Below are positions 9,031-17,522 of a DNA stretch of 64,000 bases, piece after piece. Source of the DNA: Paraburkholderia caffeinilytica (GTDB lineage Bacteria; Pseudomonadota; Gammaproteobacteria; Burkholderiales; Burkholderiaceae); the NCBI RefSeq assembly GCF_003368325.1, contig NZ_CP031466.1, positions 124,001 through 188,000 of the forward strand, given 5' to 3'. The position numbers and the translations under genes are program-made. Positions within the stretch are counted from its first letter, which is position 1. Every line of letters begins with the position of its first letter. The notes beneath the pieces are model-generated. The model did not search any database. It was not told where the DNA came from and saw only the letters and a program-made list of their open reading frames with translations.

Positions 9031-10179
9031 TCAATAGGCCGGTTGTTCCGACGCGCCGTCTGTTGCATAGCGCTGCTGCGGCGGCGTCTGACGTTTTTGT
9101 TCGACACGCCGCCAGTCGCCGGTATCGGGCCAGGCGCGCACGTCGACGCGCAATGCTTCGAATAGCGCGGCGGTTTTTTCATCGAGCGGCGGTCCGATGA
9201 CGAGCGCGGCATGCGTGCGTGAAAATCCGATCACTTCGCGTAACGGACGGGCGATGAGCCACCAGGTCAGCGCACGCGCAAGTGCACCGTCCTGTCCGCG
9301 CTGCGCACGGCTGATCAGACGGCGTCGCCATGAACGCGCACCGGGCAAACGGTCATCGACGAGCTGTGCCACCCGGGCGTAGGTTTCGCGAGTGCCTGCG
9401 ACGAGCGTCGGTGCGAGTTCGCGGCGATCGTTGTCGCGGGTCGCGAGCGACTCCGGAAAATTCAGGCGAAAGCCGCTCAATACCCACGGTGCAATGAGGT
9501 AACGCGCCTGGGATGCCGCAGCGAATGCGCGTGCGGCAAATGCTTCGTCGTCCTGGTTCAGTTGCTCGGTCGCGACGAGTTGCTGTGCTTCACGCACCAG
9601 CGCCGCATGCGGGAAACGTTGTTCGACGAGTTGTCCCTCCGCATCGAGGCGCACGAAGGCGAATGCGTCGTCATGGGGGCGAGCAGTTGAGGCAAACCCG
9701 CTCGGGTTGTGGACCCGCAAAGCGCGATAGTCGGTCACGGCGCCATGCGGATGCGGCGTCAGATTGCGCGGATTGGCGTCGATCACGCACAATCCTTCAT
9801 GCGTCAGCAGGCGATCGATCTGGCTGTCGTCTTCGGCGAACACGAAGCGCGGGGCGATATGCGTGAGTACCGAGCGCAACGCTTCGTCGGCGAGCTGCGG
9901 GTCGAGCGGTATCGCGACGCCACCGTTCCACTGCGCGGCCAGCGACAGTAGCAACGCCTCCTCGCGCGGATGACTGACGAGCAGCAGCGCGTCGCCCGCC
10001 GCAAAGCCGTGTTGCGCGAGACCGGCGGCCAACTGCTCGACTGCCGTGGCGACGTCTTGCCACGACAACGCGTGCCATGCGCCTAGCCGCTTGTGCCGCA
10101 ATGCGATGGCGCGCGGCCGGTGCTGCGCCTGATGGCGCAGCCAGTCCGGCAGTGTCGACGGCGGTGCGTTTGTCATCAT
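9031..10179 (-). CDS. Degenerate AMP-binding (adenylate-forming) protein, N-domain only
   Basis: A 382-residue protein whose first 150 residues look like the N-terminal domain of long-chain acyl-CoA synthetases (LPDWLRHQAQHRPRAIALRHK, SWQDVATAVEQLAAGLAQHG, WNGGVAIPLDPQLADEAL). At the place of the Thr/Ser/Gly-rich phosphate loop it has FVRLDAEGQLVEQRFPHAAL, so the TSGTTGxPKG motif is gone while the flanking helices align. The chain ends before the later core motifs and the C-terminal lid. It overlaps the sfnG stop by one base (TGATG) and is followed 3 bases later by livG, so it is translated within the sfn operon. Adenylation activity is unlikely. A regulatory, ligand-binding or transporter-partner role is inference. 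Confidence 0.75.
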   Translation of the reverse strand: MMTNAPPSTLPDWLRHQAQHRPRAIALRHKRLGAWHALSWQDVATAVEQLAAGLAQHGFAAGDALLLVSHPREEALLLSLAAQWNGGVAIPLDPQLADEALRSVLTHIAPRFVFAEDDSQIDRLLTHEGLCVIDANPRNLTPHPHGAVTDYRALRVHNPSGFASTARPHDDAFAFVRLDAEGQLVEQRFPHAALVREAQQLVATEQLNQDDEAFAARAFAAASQARYLIAPWVLSGFRLNFPESLATRDNDRRELAPTLVAGTRETYARVAQLVDDRLPGARSWRRRLISRAQRGQDGALARALTWWLIARPLREVIGFSRTHAALVIGPPLDEKTAALFEALRVDVRAWPDTGDWRRVEQKRQTPPQQRYATDGASEQPAY

Positions 10180-11282
10180 CAGGCGGCCTTGGCCTGCTGC
10201 CTGAGTTCGAGTTCGCGCACCAGCGGCAAGACCCGCTTGCCGAAATACTCCACCTCTTCGATGAAATGGAGAAAGCCGGTCAGCACGAGATCCACCCCGA
10301 CCGATTTCAGTTCGACGATGCGCTCAGCGATCTGCTGCGGTGTGCCGATGAGATTGGTGCGGAATCCGTCGTTGTATTGCACGAGGTCTTCGAAGCTCGA
10401 CGTGGCCCAGTTGCCTTCGCCTTCCGGCGAAGCCTTGCCGGCCTGCTTGACGGCGTCGCCGAAGGCGTTCACGGCGTCGACGTGGGCATGCTTGATGATG
10501 TCGGCGAGCACTGCCTTGGCTTCCTCTTCGGTATCGCGGGCGATCACGAAGGCATTCACGCCGATGCGCACCTTGTGATTGTTTTTAGCCGCCTTGGCCT
10601 GAATATCGTCGATCTGCGCCTTCAGGTTTTCCGGCGTATTGCCGTTGGTGAAGTACCAATCGGAGACGCTGGCCGCGTTGTCGCGTGCGGCGCGTGAACT
10701 GCCGCCCTGGAAAATCTCCGGATGCGGCTTTTGCACCGGTTTGGGACTGAGCGTGTAATCGTTGAAGCGGTAGAAGTCGCCCTTGAAGGTGAAGTTGTCC
10801 TGTGTCCAGATGCCCTTGAGCGCCTGAATGAATTCGTTCGAGCGGCGATAGCGCTCGTCGTGTTCGAGCCACGGTTCGCCGAGCGCGGTGAATTCACCTT
10901 TGAACCAGCCGCTCACCACGTTGATAGCAATGCGGCCATTCGAAATATGGTCGATCGTGGCCAGTTGTTTGGCGACAACCGCAGGGTGCCACGGTCCTGG
11001 CAGAATCGCCGCCAATACCTTGAGTTTGGTGGTCGCGTGCAACAGGGCCTGGCTGAACGAAACCGACTCGTGCTGATATTCCGCACCGTATCCGGCGGTG
11101 AAGCGGATCTGGCTCAGCGCGTATTCGAAACCCGCTTTCTCCGCGGTTTGCGCGAGCTTCTGGTTGTACTCGAGACTCCAGTCCGTGCGCTGCTCGATCG
11201 TGCTGACGACCAAACCGCCGCTGACGTTGGGCACCCAGTAGGCGAACTTGACGGCGTCGTCGTGTGAGGGATTCTGGCTCAT
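10179..11282 (-). CDS. sfnG: FMNH2-dependent dimethylsulfone monooxygenase
   Basis: A 367-residue luciferase-like monooxygenase of the SfnG type, which oxidises dimethylsulfone to methanesulfinate and formaldehyde using reduced flavin. Recognisable stretches are VKFAYWVPNVSGGLV, SQIRFTAGYGAEYQHES, LAAILPGPWHPAVVAKQLAT, SNGRIAINVVSGWFKGEF and EIFQGGSSRAARDNAA, all typical of SfnG and its SsuD/MsuD relatives. The gene lies 28 bases after msuE, the likely FMNH2 supplier, and overlaps the next gene by one base. A sigma-54 promoter upstream of msuE should drive it. The alternative is a monooxygenase for a related alkane sulfonate or sulfone. Confidence 0.92.
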   Translation of the reverse strand: MSQNPSHDDAVKFAYWVPNVSGGLVVSTIEQRTDWSLEYNQKLAQTAEKAGFEYALSQIRFTAGYGAEYQHESVSFSQALLHATTKLKVLAAILPGPWHPAVVAKQLATIDHISNGRIAINVVSGWFKGEFTALGEPWLEHDERYRRSNEFIQALKGIWTQDNFTFKGDFYRFNDYTLSPKPVQKPHPEIFQGGSSRAARDNAASVSDWYFTNGNTPENLKAQIDDIQAKAAKNNHKVRIGVNAFVIARDTEEEAKAVLADIIKHAHVDAVNAFGDAVKQAGKASPEGEGNWATSSFEDLVQYNDGFRTNLIGTPQQIAERIVELKSVGVDLVLTGFLHFIEEVEYFGKRVLPLVRELELRQQAKAA

Positions 11283-11310
11283 GATGGTCCTGGTGATTGG
11301 GTAAGGGGGT

Positions 11311-11892
11311 CTATGCAGCCAGCGTTGCGGCTTGCGGGGAGGAAGCGGGAAGCCGTCCGGCGTGCAGCCATGGAAGTGCGCGAGTCACCGCCAATGCAAT
11401 ACGCTCTTCGAGGGCCGGGTTCGAGATCGCATAGCCGCTGAAATCCGCTTCCGACGCATACACGCCAATCGGTAGCGTGCGAGCCTGAAAAAAACTGAAT
11501 AGCGGACGCAACTGGTGATCGATGACGAGCGCGTGACGATCGCTGCCGCCCGTCGCGGCGAGCAGCACCGGCACGTCGAACAGCGCCTCGTGATGCACGA
11601 GATCGAACAGATGCTTGAAGAGTCCTGTATACGAAGCGCGATAGACCGGACTCGCGACCACCAGCAGGTCGGCCGATTCAATGGCCTCGATGTGCGCTTC
11701 CACGTCAGCAGGGACTTGCGAGCGATGAACCGCGCCGGCGAGTCGTGAAGCGATCTGCCCCAGCTCGATGAGATGCGTGTCGATCGGCAGCGAGTTGCCG
11801 AGCGCGGCAAGCAGGTGTTCGACCACGACGAGGGTGCGCGACGGCCGTTGCAACGCACCGGAGACGGCGACCACTTTCAATCTGTTGCTCAT
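11311..11892 (-). CDS. msuE: NAD(P)H-dependent FMN reductase, MsuE/SfnE type
   Basis: A 193-residue flavodoxin-fold reductase that supplies FMNH2 to two-component monooxygenases. VVAVSGALQRPSRTLVVVEHL is a phosphate-binding loop region, ADLLVVASPVYRASYTGLFKHLFDL is the family hallmark, and LLAATGGSDRHALVIDHQLRPLFSFF is typical of MsuE. Length is normal. It is the first gene of the minus-strand operon, with a sigma-54 promoter match 51-67 bases upstream. Its partner should be SfnG directly downstream, and possibly the dehydrogenase-like enzymes at 12434-13663 and 14881-16125. Confidence 0.9.
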   Translation of the reverse strand: MSNRLKVVAVSGALQRPSRTLVVVEHLLAALGNSLPIDTHLIELGQIASRLAGAVHRSQVPADVEAHIEAIESADLLVVASPVYRASYTGLFKHLFDLVHHEALFDVPVLLAATGGSDRHALVIDHQLRPLFSFFQARTLPIGVYASEADFSGYAISNPALEERIALAVTRALPWLHAGRLPASSPQAATLAA

Positions 11893-11943
11893 TCGAACGA
11901 TCCTTTCAGGCGAAAGCGAATTAATCGGGACTGCGGCTTATTT

Positions 11944-11959
11944 AGCGAATACCGTGCCA
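11944..11959 (-). promoter_or_regulatory. Sigma-54 (-24/-12) promoter of the msuE-sfnG-liv operon
   Basis: On the minus strand the sequence is TGGCACGGTATTCGCT, which matches TGGCACGnnnnTTGCW at all but one constrained position (second T of TTGC is C) with correct spacing. The predicted start of transcription is about 11933, giving a leader of some 40 bases before msuE. It fits the presence of the sigma-54 activator SfnR 1.7 kb away and the known sigma-54 control of sfn genes in pseudomonads. Confidence 0.8.
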
Positions 11960-12119
11960 TCCGGGTCCACGTGGAAAAGACGGGGTGGGGGCGAATGTGC
12001 GGGGCAACGTCAACGGCTCGTCAAGTCAAATGGCATAACCGTTAGCGGCTCACGCTGCCGCGCATATCGCGGTGGCATGGAACCATTGCAGACCGACGTA
12101 TGAAGCTGGCGAAGCAGGA

Positions 12120-12135
12120 TGGCCTCGGCGCTGCT
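12120..12135 (+). promoter_or_regulatory. Weak sigma-54-like site upstream of sfnB
   Basis: TGGCCTCGGCGCTGCT keeps the GG and GC doublets at the right spacing but departs from the consensus at several other positions. It is the best plus-strand match between msuE and sfnB and would leave a leader of about 290 bases before the ATG at 12434. The match is weak and could be chance. Confidence 0.25.
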
Positions 12136-12433
12136 GCTGGAGAAGCAGTGCGGGGCGTCGGCGGTGGGCGCGCAGGTTTTTGGTATTCCGACTGGCCTGC
12201 TGCCTGGGAGGCGATGCATGAGAGCGGTGCTGATGCAGAGGCAGCATCCATATCGATGCTGCTGCGTAAGCAGCAATTCGACTTTGGATACCACAACAAA
12301 ATGCATCGGAAGTCGTGGTAGCGGGTCAGAATATGTTCCTCAGGAAGCAAGCTTGATCGACGCTGTTCAACGCCCGTCAGCCGATGGACGACGGGCCACA
12401 CCCGCACGTCGCGGCGTGAATGTCCTTGTCCCT
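12136..12433 (+). other. Long leader region of sfnB with GCTGC-type hairpin
   Basis: About 300 bases lie between the possible promoter and the chosen sfnB start. They hold a 7-base-pair hairpin at 12257-12275 (TGCTGCT, loop GCGTA, AGCAGCA) and several other GCTGC/CAGC elements. The sfnB frame stays open through it, so part of it could be coding if an upstream start were used, but the translated sequence is cysteine- and arginine-rich and unlike the family. No protein or RNA family was recognised. Confidence 0.35.
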
Positions 12434-13663
12434 ATGAATTCGACCTACGTACTGCCGGACGCGCCGGCTTCCCTGCTACCGAGCGCGCAGACAGCATCGG
12501 TCAACGAAACGCCCCTGCAGATCGCGCAGCGGCTCGCGACCGCATTCGCGCTAACCGCCGCCGAACGCGACACGCGAGGTGGAACGCCGAAAGCGGAGCG
12601 GGACGCGTTGCGCCTCAGCGGTCTTCTCGCGATGAGCATTCCCGAGGTGCATGGTGGCCTTGGAGCCAACTGGCGGCAGACGCTGGACGTGGTCCGCACG
12701 CTCGGCCGCGCCGACAGTTCGCTTGGACACGTATTCGGCTTCCACCATCTGATGCTGGCGACGGTGCGTCTGTTCGGCTCGGCGCCGCAGTGGCGCGCCT
12801 GGTTCGAGCAGACTGCCCGCCGCCAATGGTTCTGGGGCAATGCGTTAAACCCGCTGGATGAACGGGCCGTGAGTCACTCGCACGCGGATTGGCGGGAATT
12901 CAGCGGGCAGAAGAGCTTCTGTTCCGGCGCGCTCGATTCCGAAATGCTGATCGCTTCCGCGCGAGACGCCGATACCGGAGCGTTGCTGATCGCGGCAGTC
13001 CCGACCGGGCGCACGGGCATCTCCGTCGCGGAGGATTGGAACAACATCGGCCAGCGCCAAACGGACAGCGGCACGGTGACGCTGGAAAAGGTGCGGGTGG
13101 AGAACCACGAGATTCTGACCGACCCGGGGCCGCTGTCGACGCCTTTTGCGTGCCTGCGCCCCTTGCTTGCTCAGCTGATCCTGACGAATGTGTACCTCAG
13201 CATAGGCGAAAGCGCGTTTAACGACGCCCGTCACTACACGCTTCATGAGGCGCGTCCGTGGCATACGTCCGGCGTGCAAACCACCGCGGCGGACCCTTAT
13301 ATCCTCGGTCAGTACGGCAAGTTCTGGGCGGGCCTCGAGGCGGCGCGGCTGTTGACCGACCGCGCGGCCGATCGTTTCGATGCGGCCTGGACTCGAGCAG
13401 ATGCACTGACTGACGCCGAACGTGGCGACGTGGCGTTGGCGGTTGCAACGGCCAAAGTTGCCGCCACCGAAATCGGGTTCAGCATCTGCACCCGTATGTT
13501 CGACGTGGCCGGCGCGCGTGCGACGCATGGCGCGCTGAGGCTGGACCGTCACTGGCGGAATTTGCGCACTCATACGCTTCACGATCCGCTCGCCTATAAG
13601 CTTCGAGAAATCGGCGAATGGGCGCTGACGCAACGATATCCGACGCCGAGCTTCTACTCATGA
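12434..13663 (+). CDS. sfnB: SfnB-family acyl-CoA-dehydrogenase-like sulfur-acquisition flavoenzyme
   Basis: A 409-residue protein of the acyl-CoA dehydrogenase/flavin-dependent monooxygenase fold. [46 protein letters not shown] matches the N-terminal helical domain of SfnB-type enzymes, in pieces such as IPEVHGGLG and [13 protein letters not shown]. The C-terminal helices hold [20 protein letters not shown], as in DszC- and SfnB-like proteins. The frame is open to 12119, but the ATG at 12434 begins just before family homology. The stop overlaps the sfnR start as ATGA, so sfnB and sfnR are co-translated. Pseudomonad sfnB genes belong to sulfate-starvation regulons; the exact reaction is not established. 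Confidence 0.82.
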   Translation: MNSTYVLPDAPASLLPSAQTASVNETPLQIAQRLATAFALTAAERDTRGGTPKAERDALRLSGLLAMSIPEVHGGLGANWRQTLDVVRTLGRADSSLGHVFGFHHLMLATVRLFGSAPQWRAWFEQTARRQWFWGNALNPLDERAVSHSHADWREFSGQKSFCSGALDSEMLIASARDADTGALLIAAVPTGRTGISVAEDWNNIGQRQTDSGTVTLEKVRVENHEILTDPGPLSTPFACLRPLLAQLILTNVYLSIGESAFNDARHYTLHEARPWHTSGVQTTAADPYILGQYGKFWAGLEAARLLTDRAADRFDAAWTRADALTDAERGDVALAVATAKVAATEIGFSICTRMFDVAGARATHGALRLDRHWRNLRTHTLHDPLAYKLREIGEWALTQRYPTPSFYS

Positions 13664-14775
13664 ACTATTCACTCAATCACGTGTTACCAGACCGGCCTGC
13701 CATCGCGCGAACGGAAGTGCCGCCTTTGCTGACAATGCCCGACAAGCGCACCTTGACCACCTCGATTCGCGCGACCGCACAGGTTTTCTCGGACCCGCAA
13801 TCGCTGGCGTTGCTCGAACGCATTCGCATGGTGGCGCCGAGCGACGCCAACGTGCTCGTGATCGGCGAGACCGGGACGGGCAAGGAGCTGGTCGCACGTC
13901 ATGTGCATAATCTGAGTGCTCGCAAGGACGGCCCGTTTGTAGCGGTCAATTGCGGGGCGTTCTCCGAGTCGCTGGTGGAGAGCGAATTGTTCGGCCACGA
14001 GAAAGGCGCGTTCACCGGCGCGTTCTGCGCCAAACCCGGCTGGTTCGAAGCGGCCAATGGCGGGACGCTGTTTCTGGACGAGATAGGCGACCTGCCGCTG
14101 TCGATGCAGGTGAAACTGCTGCGCGTATTGCAGGAACGCGAGATCGTGAGGCTCGGCTCGCGCAGGAGCATTCCCATCGACGTGCGCGTGCTGGCGGCCA
14201 CCAATGTGCATCTGCAGGACGCCGTGGCGGCGGGCCATTTCCGCGAGGATCTGTTCTATCGGCTGAACGTCGTGCATCTGGCGGTGCCGACGCTGCGCGA
14301 TCGACCCGGCGATATATTGCCGCTGGCCCGATATTTCATCGAGGAGTACCGGAACCGGCTGGGCTACGGCCCCGTCGACATCGAGCCGCGCGCGGAGCGA
14401 AAGTTGCTGGAGCATGGTTGGCCCGGCAATATCCGTGAACTCGAGAACGTCATCCACTATGCGTTGCTGGTGTGCCGCAGCGATTCGCTGGGCGAGGGCG
14501 ATTTGCAGATGTCGTCGTTCGGGGTTCATGCCGCGCGACGAGCGGCCAGTGAACCTGTTGCGTCCACACCGTTGGAAGGGCTGGAGGGAGCGTTGCGCCA
14601 TCTGTTCGATCACGCGGAAGGCAACCTGTTCGAACAGATCGAAGACACGGTGATGCGCGTGGCGTTCGACTTCTGCTACCGGAATCAGATTCAGGCGGCG
14701 AGGTTGCTGGGCATTAGTCGCAATGTGTTGCGGGCACGGTTGATCCGGGCGAAGCAGATTTCCGCGCAGAAGTAG
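13660..14775 (+). CDS. sfnR: Sigma-54-dependent transcriptional activator SfnR
   Basis: A 371-residue bacterial enhancer-binding protein with almost no N-terminal sensor domain, as in SfnR of Pseudomonas. The AAA+ core has Walker A GETGTGKE (about 69-76), the sigma-54-contacting GAFTGA loop (116-121), Walker B GGTLFLDE, and VRVLAATN. A Fis-type helix-turn-helix ([18 protein letters not shown]) ends the chain. The ATG at 13660 overlaps the sfnB stop. SfnR-type activators are thought to be controlled by their own level under sulfate starvation rather than by a ligand. Its targets here should be the sigma-54 promoters at 11944-11959 and 16194-16209. Confidence 0.9.
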   Translation: MNYSLNHVLPDRPAIARTEVPPLLTMPDKRTLTTSIRATAQVFSDPQSLALLERIRMVAPSDANVLVIGETGTGKELVARHVHNLSARKDGPFVAVNCGAFSESLVESELFGHEKGAFTGAFCAKPGWFEAANGGTLFLDEIGDLPLSMQVKLLRVLQEREIVRLGSRRSIPIDVRVLAATNVHLQDAVAAGHFREDLFYRLNVVHLAVPTLRDRPGDILPLARYFIEEYRNRLGYGPVDIEPRAERKLLEHGWPGNIRELENVIHYALLVCRSDSLGEGDLQMSSFGVHAARRAASEPVASTPLEGLEGALRHLFDHAEGNLFEQIEDTVMRVAFDFCYRNQIQAARLLGISRNVLRARLIRAKQISAQK

Positions 14776-14880
14776 GCTCATATGCGTGATGCAGTACTTT
14801 CTTTGGCGTGCCTTTAGACGGCGAAGCGGACCGCCCACGAGACCGGTCCACGTGTCGCTGCGTGCCACGGGAGTAGCGAA

Positions 14881-16125
14881 CTACGCTGCAGTTCTGCTGT
14901 TGCCGATCTGCCAGACAAAGGGCGGCTCTTTGCCGTTGATTTCCCAGTCCCCCACGATCCGTTCCTTATAGATCAGCGGATTGTGTGATGCCGCGGTGCG
15001 AGCGTTTCGCCAGTGACGGTCCAATAGTTTGTTTTCGCTGGTGCCCGAAGCACCGAGTGCGTTGAACAGGTCGGTGGTCGCCTGCAAAATCAAACCGGCC
15101 ACGGCGACTTGCGCTTTGGCCGATTCGATTTCGGCGGCCACGTTCGCCGCGTGTTCAGCATCGCGGTCCGCGCCGAAGCGCGTTTCGTACGCTCTTTGCG
15201 ACGGCTCCGCGGCGCGCACAGCGGCCGCTTCCGCCGCATACACGCGCGCCGCTATTTGTCCCACCACCTGCTGCACCTGGGCGTCTTCGCTGACGCGCGG
15301 CGCGTTGCCGTGGCTGTACACCCGGGTGCGTTTGCGTACTTCGTGCGAGATGTCGCGCAAGGCAGCGCGTCCCGTACCGGCAATCACGGCGATCAGCACG
15401 AGTTGATAGAACGCCGTCTGGTATTTGAAACGCGTGGAGAAGTCGATGATGTCCTCTTCTTCGACTACGGCATTCTCGAATACAGACGTCCCGCTTCCGG
15501 TGGTGCGTTGACCGAAGCCATCCCAGTCGTCGCTTTGTTTGACGCCTGGCTGGTGCGTGCTCACTGCTGCGATGACGTCGGCGCCGTTGTCGTCGCGCTG
15601 TGCGTACACGTCGATCCAGTCGGCGAAGATACTGCCCGTGCTGTAATACTTTGTTCCGTTGACGACCCACTGGTTGTCGTTGCGCGAGACACGCGTGATC
15701 ACGTCGCCGATCTTCACCGCGCCGACTTCGGTCCACGCGTTGCCGACGATTTCGCCTGCCACGAAGCGTTGCAACCATTTTTCCCGTGCGGCGCCGGGTG
15801 CCGCATTGATCCTGTCTTCGACGAAGGCGAAGTGGCCGCGCAGCGCTTGCGGCAAACTCGAGTCGGCCTCGGCCAGTTCGATAAGCAACTGCACGAGTTG
15901 CGGAAGTGATGCGCCGGCGCCGCCGTATTCACGCGGCACTCTGACGGCGCCGAACCCGGCTTCTTTCAACCAGGCAATCTGCTCGTAGGGCAGCGCACGC
16001 GTGCGCTCGCGTTCGAGCGCGCCTTCCGCGATCCGGGTGAAGATGGGTCTGAATCTGGCGGCCAACTGTTCATAGTCGGTGCCGTATGAAAGTGGCAATT
16101 TTTCACGCTGGTTTTCTGATGTCAT
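14881..16125 (-). CDS. Acyl-CoA-dehydrogenase-like flavin monooxygenase of the sfn cluster
   Basis: A 414-residue member of the acyl-CoA dehydrogenase superfamily close to SfnC/DszC-like sulfur-acquisition enzymes. The N-terminal part has KEAGFGAVRVPREYGGAGAS and ADSSLPQALRGHFAFVEDR, the middle beta domain NQWVVNGTKYYSTGSIFAD and DDWDGFGQRTTGSGT, and the end ENKLLDRHWRNARTAASHNP. The motif DRHWRNxRT replaces the usual catalytic-glutamate region of true dehydrogenases, favouring flavin-dependent oxygenation. It converges with sfnR and has its own sigma-54 promoter match about 70-85 bases upstream. Substrate unknown; an organosulfur compound is inferred. Confidence 0.82.
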   Translation of the reverse strand: MTSENQREKLPLSYGTDYEQLAARFRPIFTRIAEGALERERTRALPYEQIAWLKEAGFGAVRVPREYGGAGASLPQLVQLLIELAEADSSLPQALRGHFAFVEDRINAAPGAAREKWLQRFVAGEIVGNAWTEVGAVKIGDVITRVSRNDNQWVVNGTKYYSTGSIFADWIDVYAQRDDNGADVIAAVSTHQPGVKQSDDWDGFGQRTTGSGTSVFENAVVEEEDIIDFSTRFKYQTAFYQLVLIAVIAGTGRAALRDISHEVRKRTRVYSHGNAPRVSEDAQVQQVVGQIAARVYAAEAAAVRAAEPSQRAYETRFGADRDAEHAANVAAEIESAKAQVAVAGLILQATTDLFNALGASGTSENKLLDRHWRNARTAASHNPLIYKERIVGDWEINGKEPPFVWQIGNSRTAA

Positions 16126-16193
16126 GCGCCTGCTCTTGAGTCGATAGGTGGAGTGAGGCAGAGCGATTGGGCTCTTGACCGTACGGACTGAAA

Positions 16194-16209
16194 AGCACGA
16201 GCCATGCCA
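16194..16209 (-). promoter_or_regulatory. Sigma-54 promoter of the second dehydrogenase-like gene
   Basis: The minus strand reads TGGCATGGCTCGTGCT, matching TGGCACGnnnnTTGCW except at two positions, with the GG and GC doublets correctly spaced. The predicted transcript would start near 16183, about 58 bases before the ATG at 16125. Together with the site before msuE it suggests one SfnR regulon over both minus-strand units. Confidence 0.65.
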
Positions 16210-16447
16210 TCGATACGAACGTGTCGTCTTGCTGATCTATGGGGCGGGCAGGGGTTGCTTGCTGCTGGCTTGAGAGCAGTGTGCTGATGAACTGCTTGCC
16301 TGACAGCAGCTTGAAGCCGGAACGTTGCCAACTCACGCGAGTGGCGAATTGAGAATTGGCGCTTCGGTTCGAAGCACCGATGGATCGCGGCCATGCTACC
16401 TTCTTTCATGTCCGCGAGCGCGCTGACGATTCGATACCGAGGTCGAT

Positions 16448-16879
16448 ATGGAACCCACATGGCAATTCCAGTTAAGAATTACCGTCTCACCCGAACTTGC
16501 AAACGATCTGCGCATAGACGTGGCGGGTGCTTCGCATGTTGAGCTTCGCAATGTACTGCGCAAGCACAACGCAACTTTGAAATGTCAATTCGACGCTTTC
16601 GCCGACTACGTGAGTGAAGCGGAACAACAAGGCCCGGAAAACTATCCGCTTTATCAATGGACGCGGCAGACCATTGAGAACCCGCAGAAAAAAGCGAAGT
16701 ACTTGCAATCGTTCACTGTCTATGTGAACGGCGACGAGATATACGGCAAGGAAATCGCCGGCGTGATGGAAGCTGAACTGCTGGCACTCGCCGGTGACGA
16801 TGGCATTAAAAGCGTCGCCAGATTCGATACCAATCCGGCGAATAATCCGCAGCCCCCAAACGCTAGCGATAACACGTAG
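16448..16879 (+). CDS. Hypothetical protein, 143 residues
   Basis: An ORF with ordinary codon use for this genome in its first two thirds and no recognised family. It has no signal peptide or membrane segment. The start EPTWQFQLRITVSPELAND suggests a beta strand with alternating residues, followed by helix-rich acidic sequence and a proline/asparagine-rich tail. The AT content is slightly above that of its neighbours. It is flanked by the sfn cluster and by pseudogene debris, so it may be a recent arrival. Confidence 0.55.
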   Translation: MEPTWQFQLRITVSPELANDLRIDVAGASHVELRNVLRKHNATLKCQFDAFADYVSEAEQQGPENYPLYQWTRQTIENPQKKAKYLQSFTVYVNGDEIYGKEIAGVMEAELLALAGDDGIKSVARFDTNPANNPQPPNASDNT

Positions 16880-16909
16880 TCGATCTGCTTTCCAGCACGA
16901 CACTCGCAT

Positions 16910-17160
16910 GTAATAAATCGAAATCCCGAATCGATTCGCAAGGCGTTAGCCATCGAACCGAGTTCGGTCACCGGCACGATCCAGGACGTGCAGCACATTG
17001 TCGTCTTCATGCAGGAGAACCGCTCGTTCGATCACTATCCCGCTCACCTGAGCGGCGTGCGCGGTTATAACGACCGCTTTCCCGTGACGCTGCCGAACGG
17101 CCAGCCGGTGTGGTTCCAGCCGCGCCAGGCGGATCGGACGAAGGCGATTTCAGCATACGT
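16910..17160 (+). pseudogene. Phospholipase C (PlcN-like) N-terminal remnant
   Basis: In the frame of 16910 the translation includes SIRKALAIE, then TGTIQDVQHIVVFMQENRSFDHY, broken here as TIQDVQHIVVF and MQENRSFDHY, followed by LSGVRGYNDRFPVTLPNGQP. These are the hallmark start of the acidic/non-haemolytic phospholipase C family, including the catalytic-site motif ENRSFDHY. The usual FG after DHY is changed to PA, and the similarity fades by about 17160, whereas full enzymes exceed 650 residues. No full start or downstream part is present. This is a decayed fragment. Confidence 0.7.
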
Positions 17161-17283
17161 ATTCGACATTTCTTTCATTGTCATTTCGAGTCGGCCGCAA
17201 ACTGGTAAATCAATTTTACATTTGGCGACAAGGCGTCAAGTTCGTGAGAGGATGGCATTTCACTTTTTCTCGCGGAGGGCGAA

Positions 17284-17508
17284 ATGGGACTCTTGGACGA
17301 AGTAGGCAAGATCGCTGGCGCAGTAGCGGCCGTTGAAGCAGCGGAAAAAGTCGATCCGGAAGCAGGCCTGCTGACGAAAGGCATTGCAGCGGTGGCAGGC
17401 TTTGAAGGCGCCGGTGCATTGGAGTCGCTGGTCGAGAAGAAAGACGACCAGAAGCAGGACGACGCCGACAATGCTCAGGCCACAGACGATACGAATCCTC
17501 AGACGTGA
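17284..17508 (+). CDS. Small alanine-rich acidic protein, 74 residues
   Basis: A short ORF with a strong ribosome-binding site (GGAGGG 6-7 bases before the ATG) and a strong terminator 15 bases after its stop, so it is very probably an expressed single-gene unit. The N-terminal half is an amphipathic, Ala/Gly-rich helix-forming stretch (MGLLDEVGKIAGAVAAVEAA). The C-terminal 25 residues are charged and disordered, rich in Asp, Gln and Lys. No family was recognised; similar Ala/Gly-rich segments occur in small membrane-active or lectin-like proteins, but nothing firm can be said. Confidence 0.65.
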   Translation: MGLLDEVGKIAGAVAAVEAAEKVDPEAGLLTKGIAAVAGFEGAGALESLVEKKDDQKQDDADNAQATDDTNPQT

Positions 17509-17522
17509 TTGTGTGCGGTGAG

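Noticed and set aside
12074..12092. TGGCATGGAACCATTGCA as a sigma-54 promoter for sfnB
   Set aside because: The GG and GC doublets are two bases too far apart for sigma-54 recognition.
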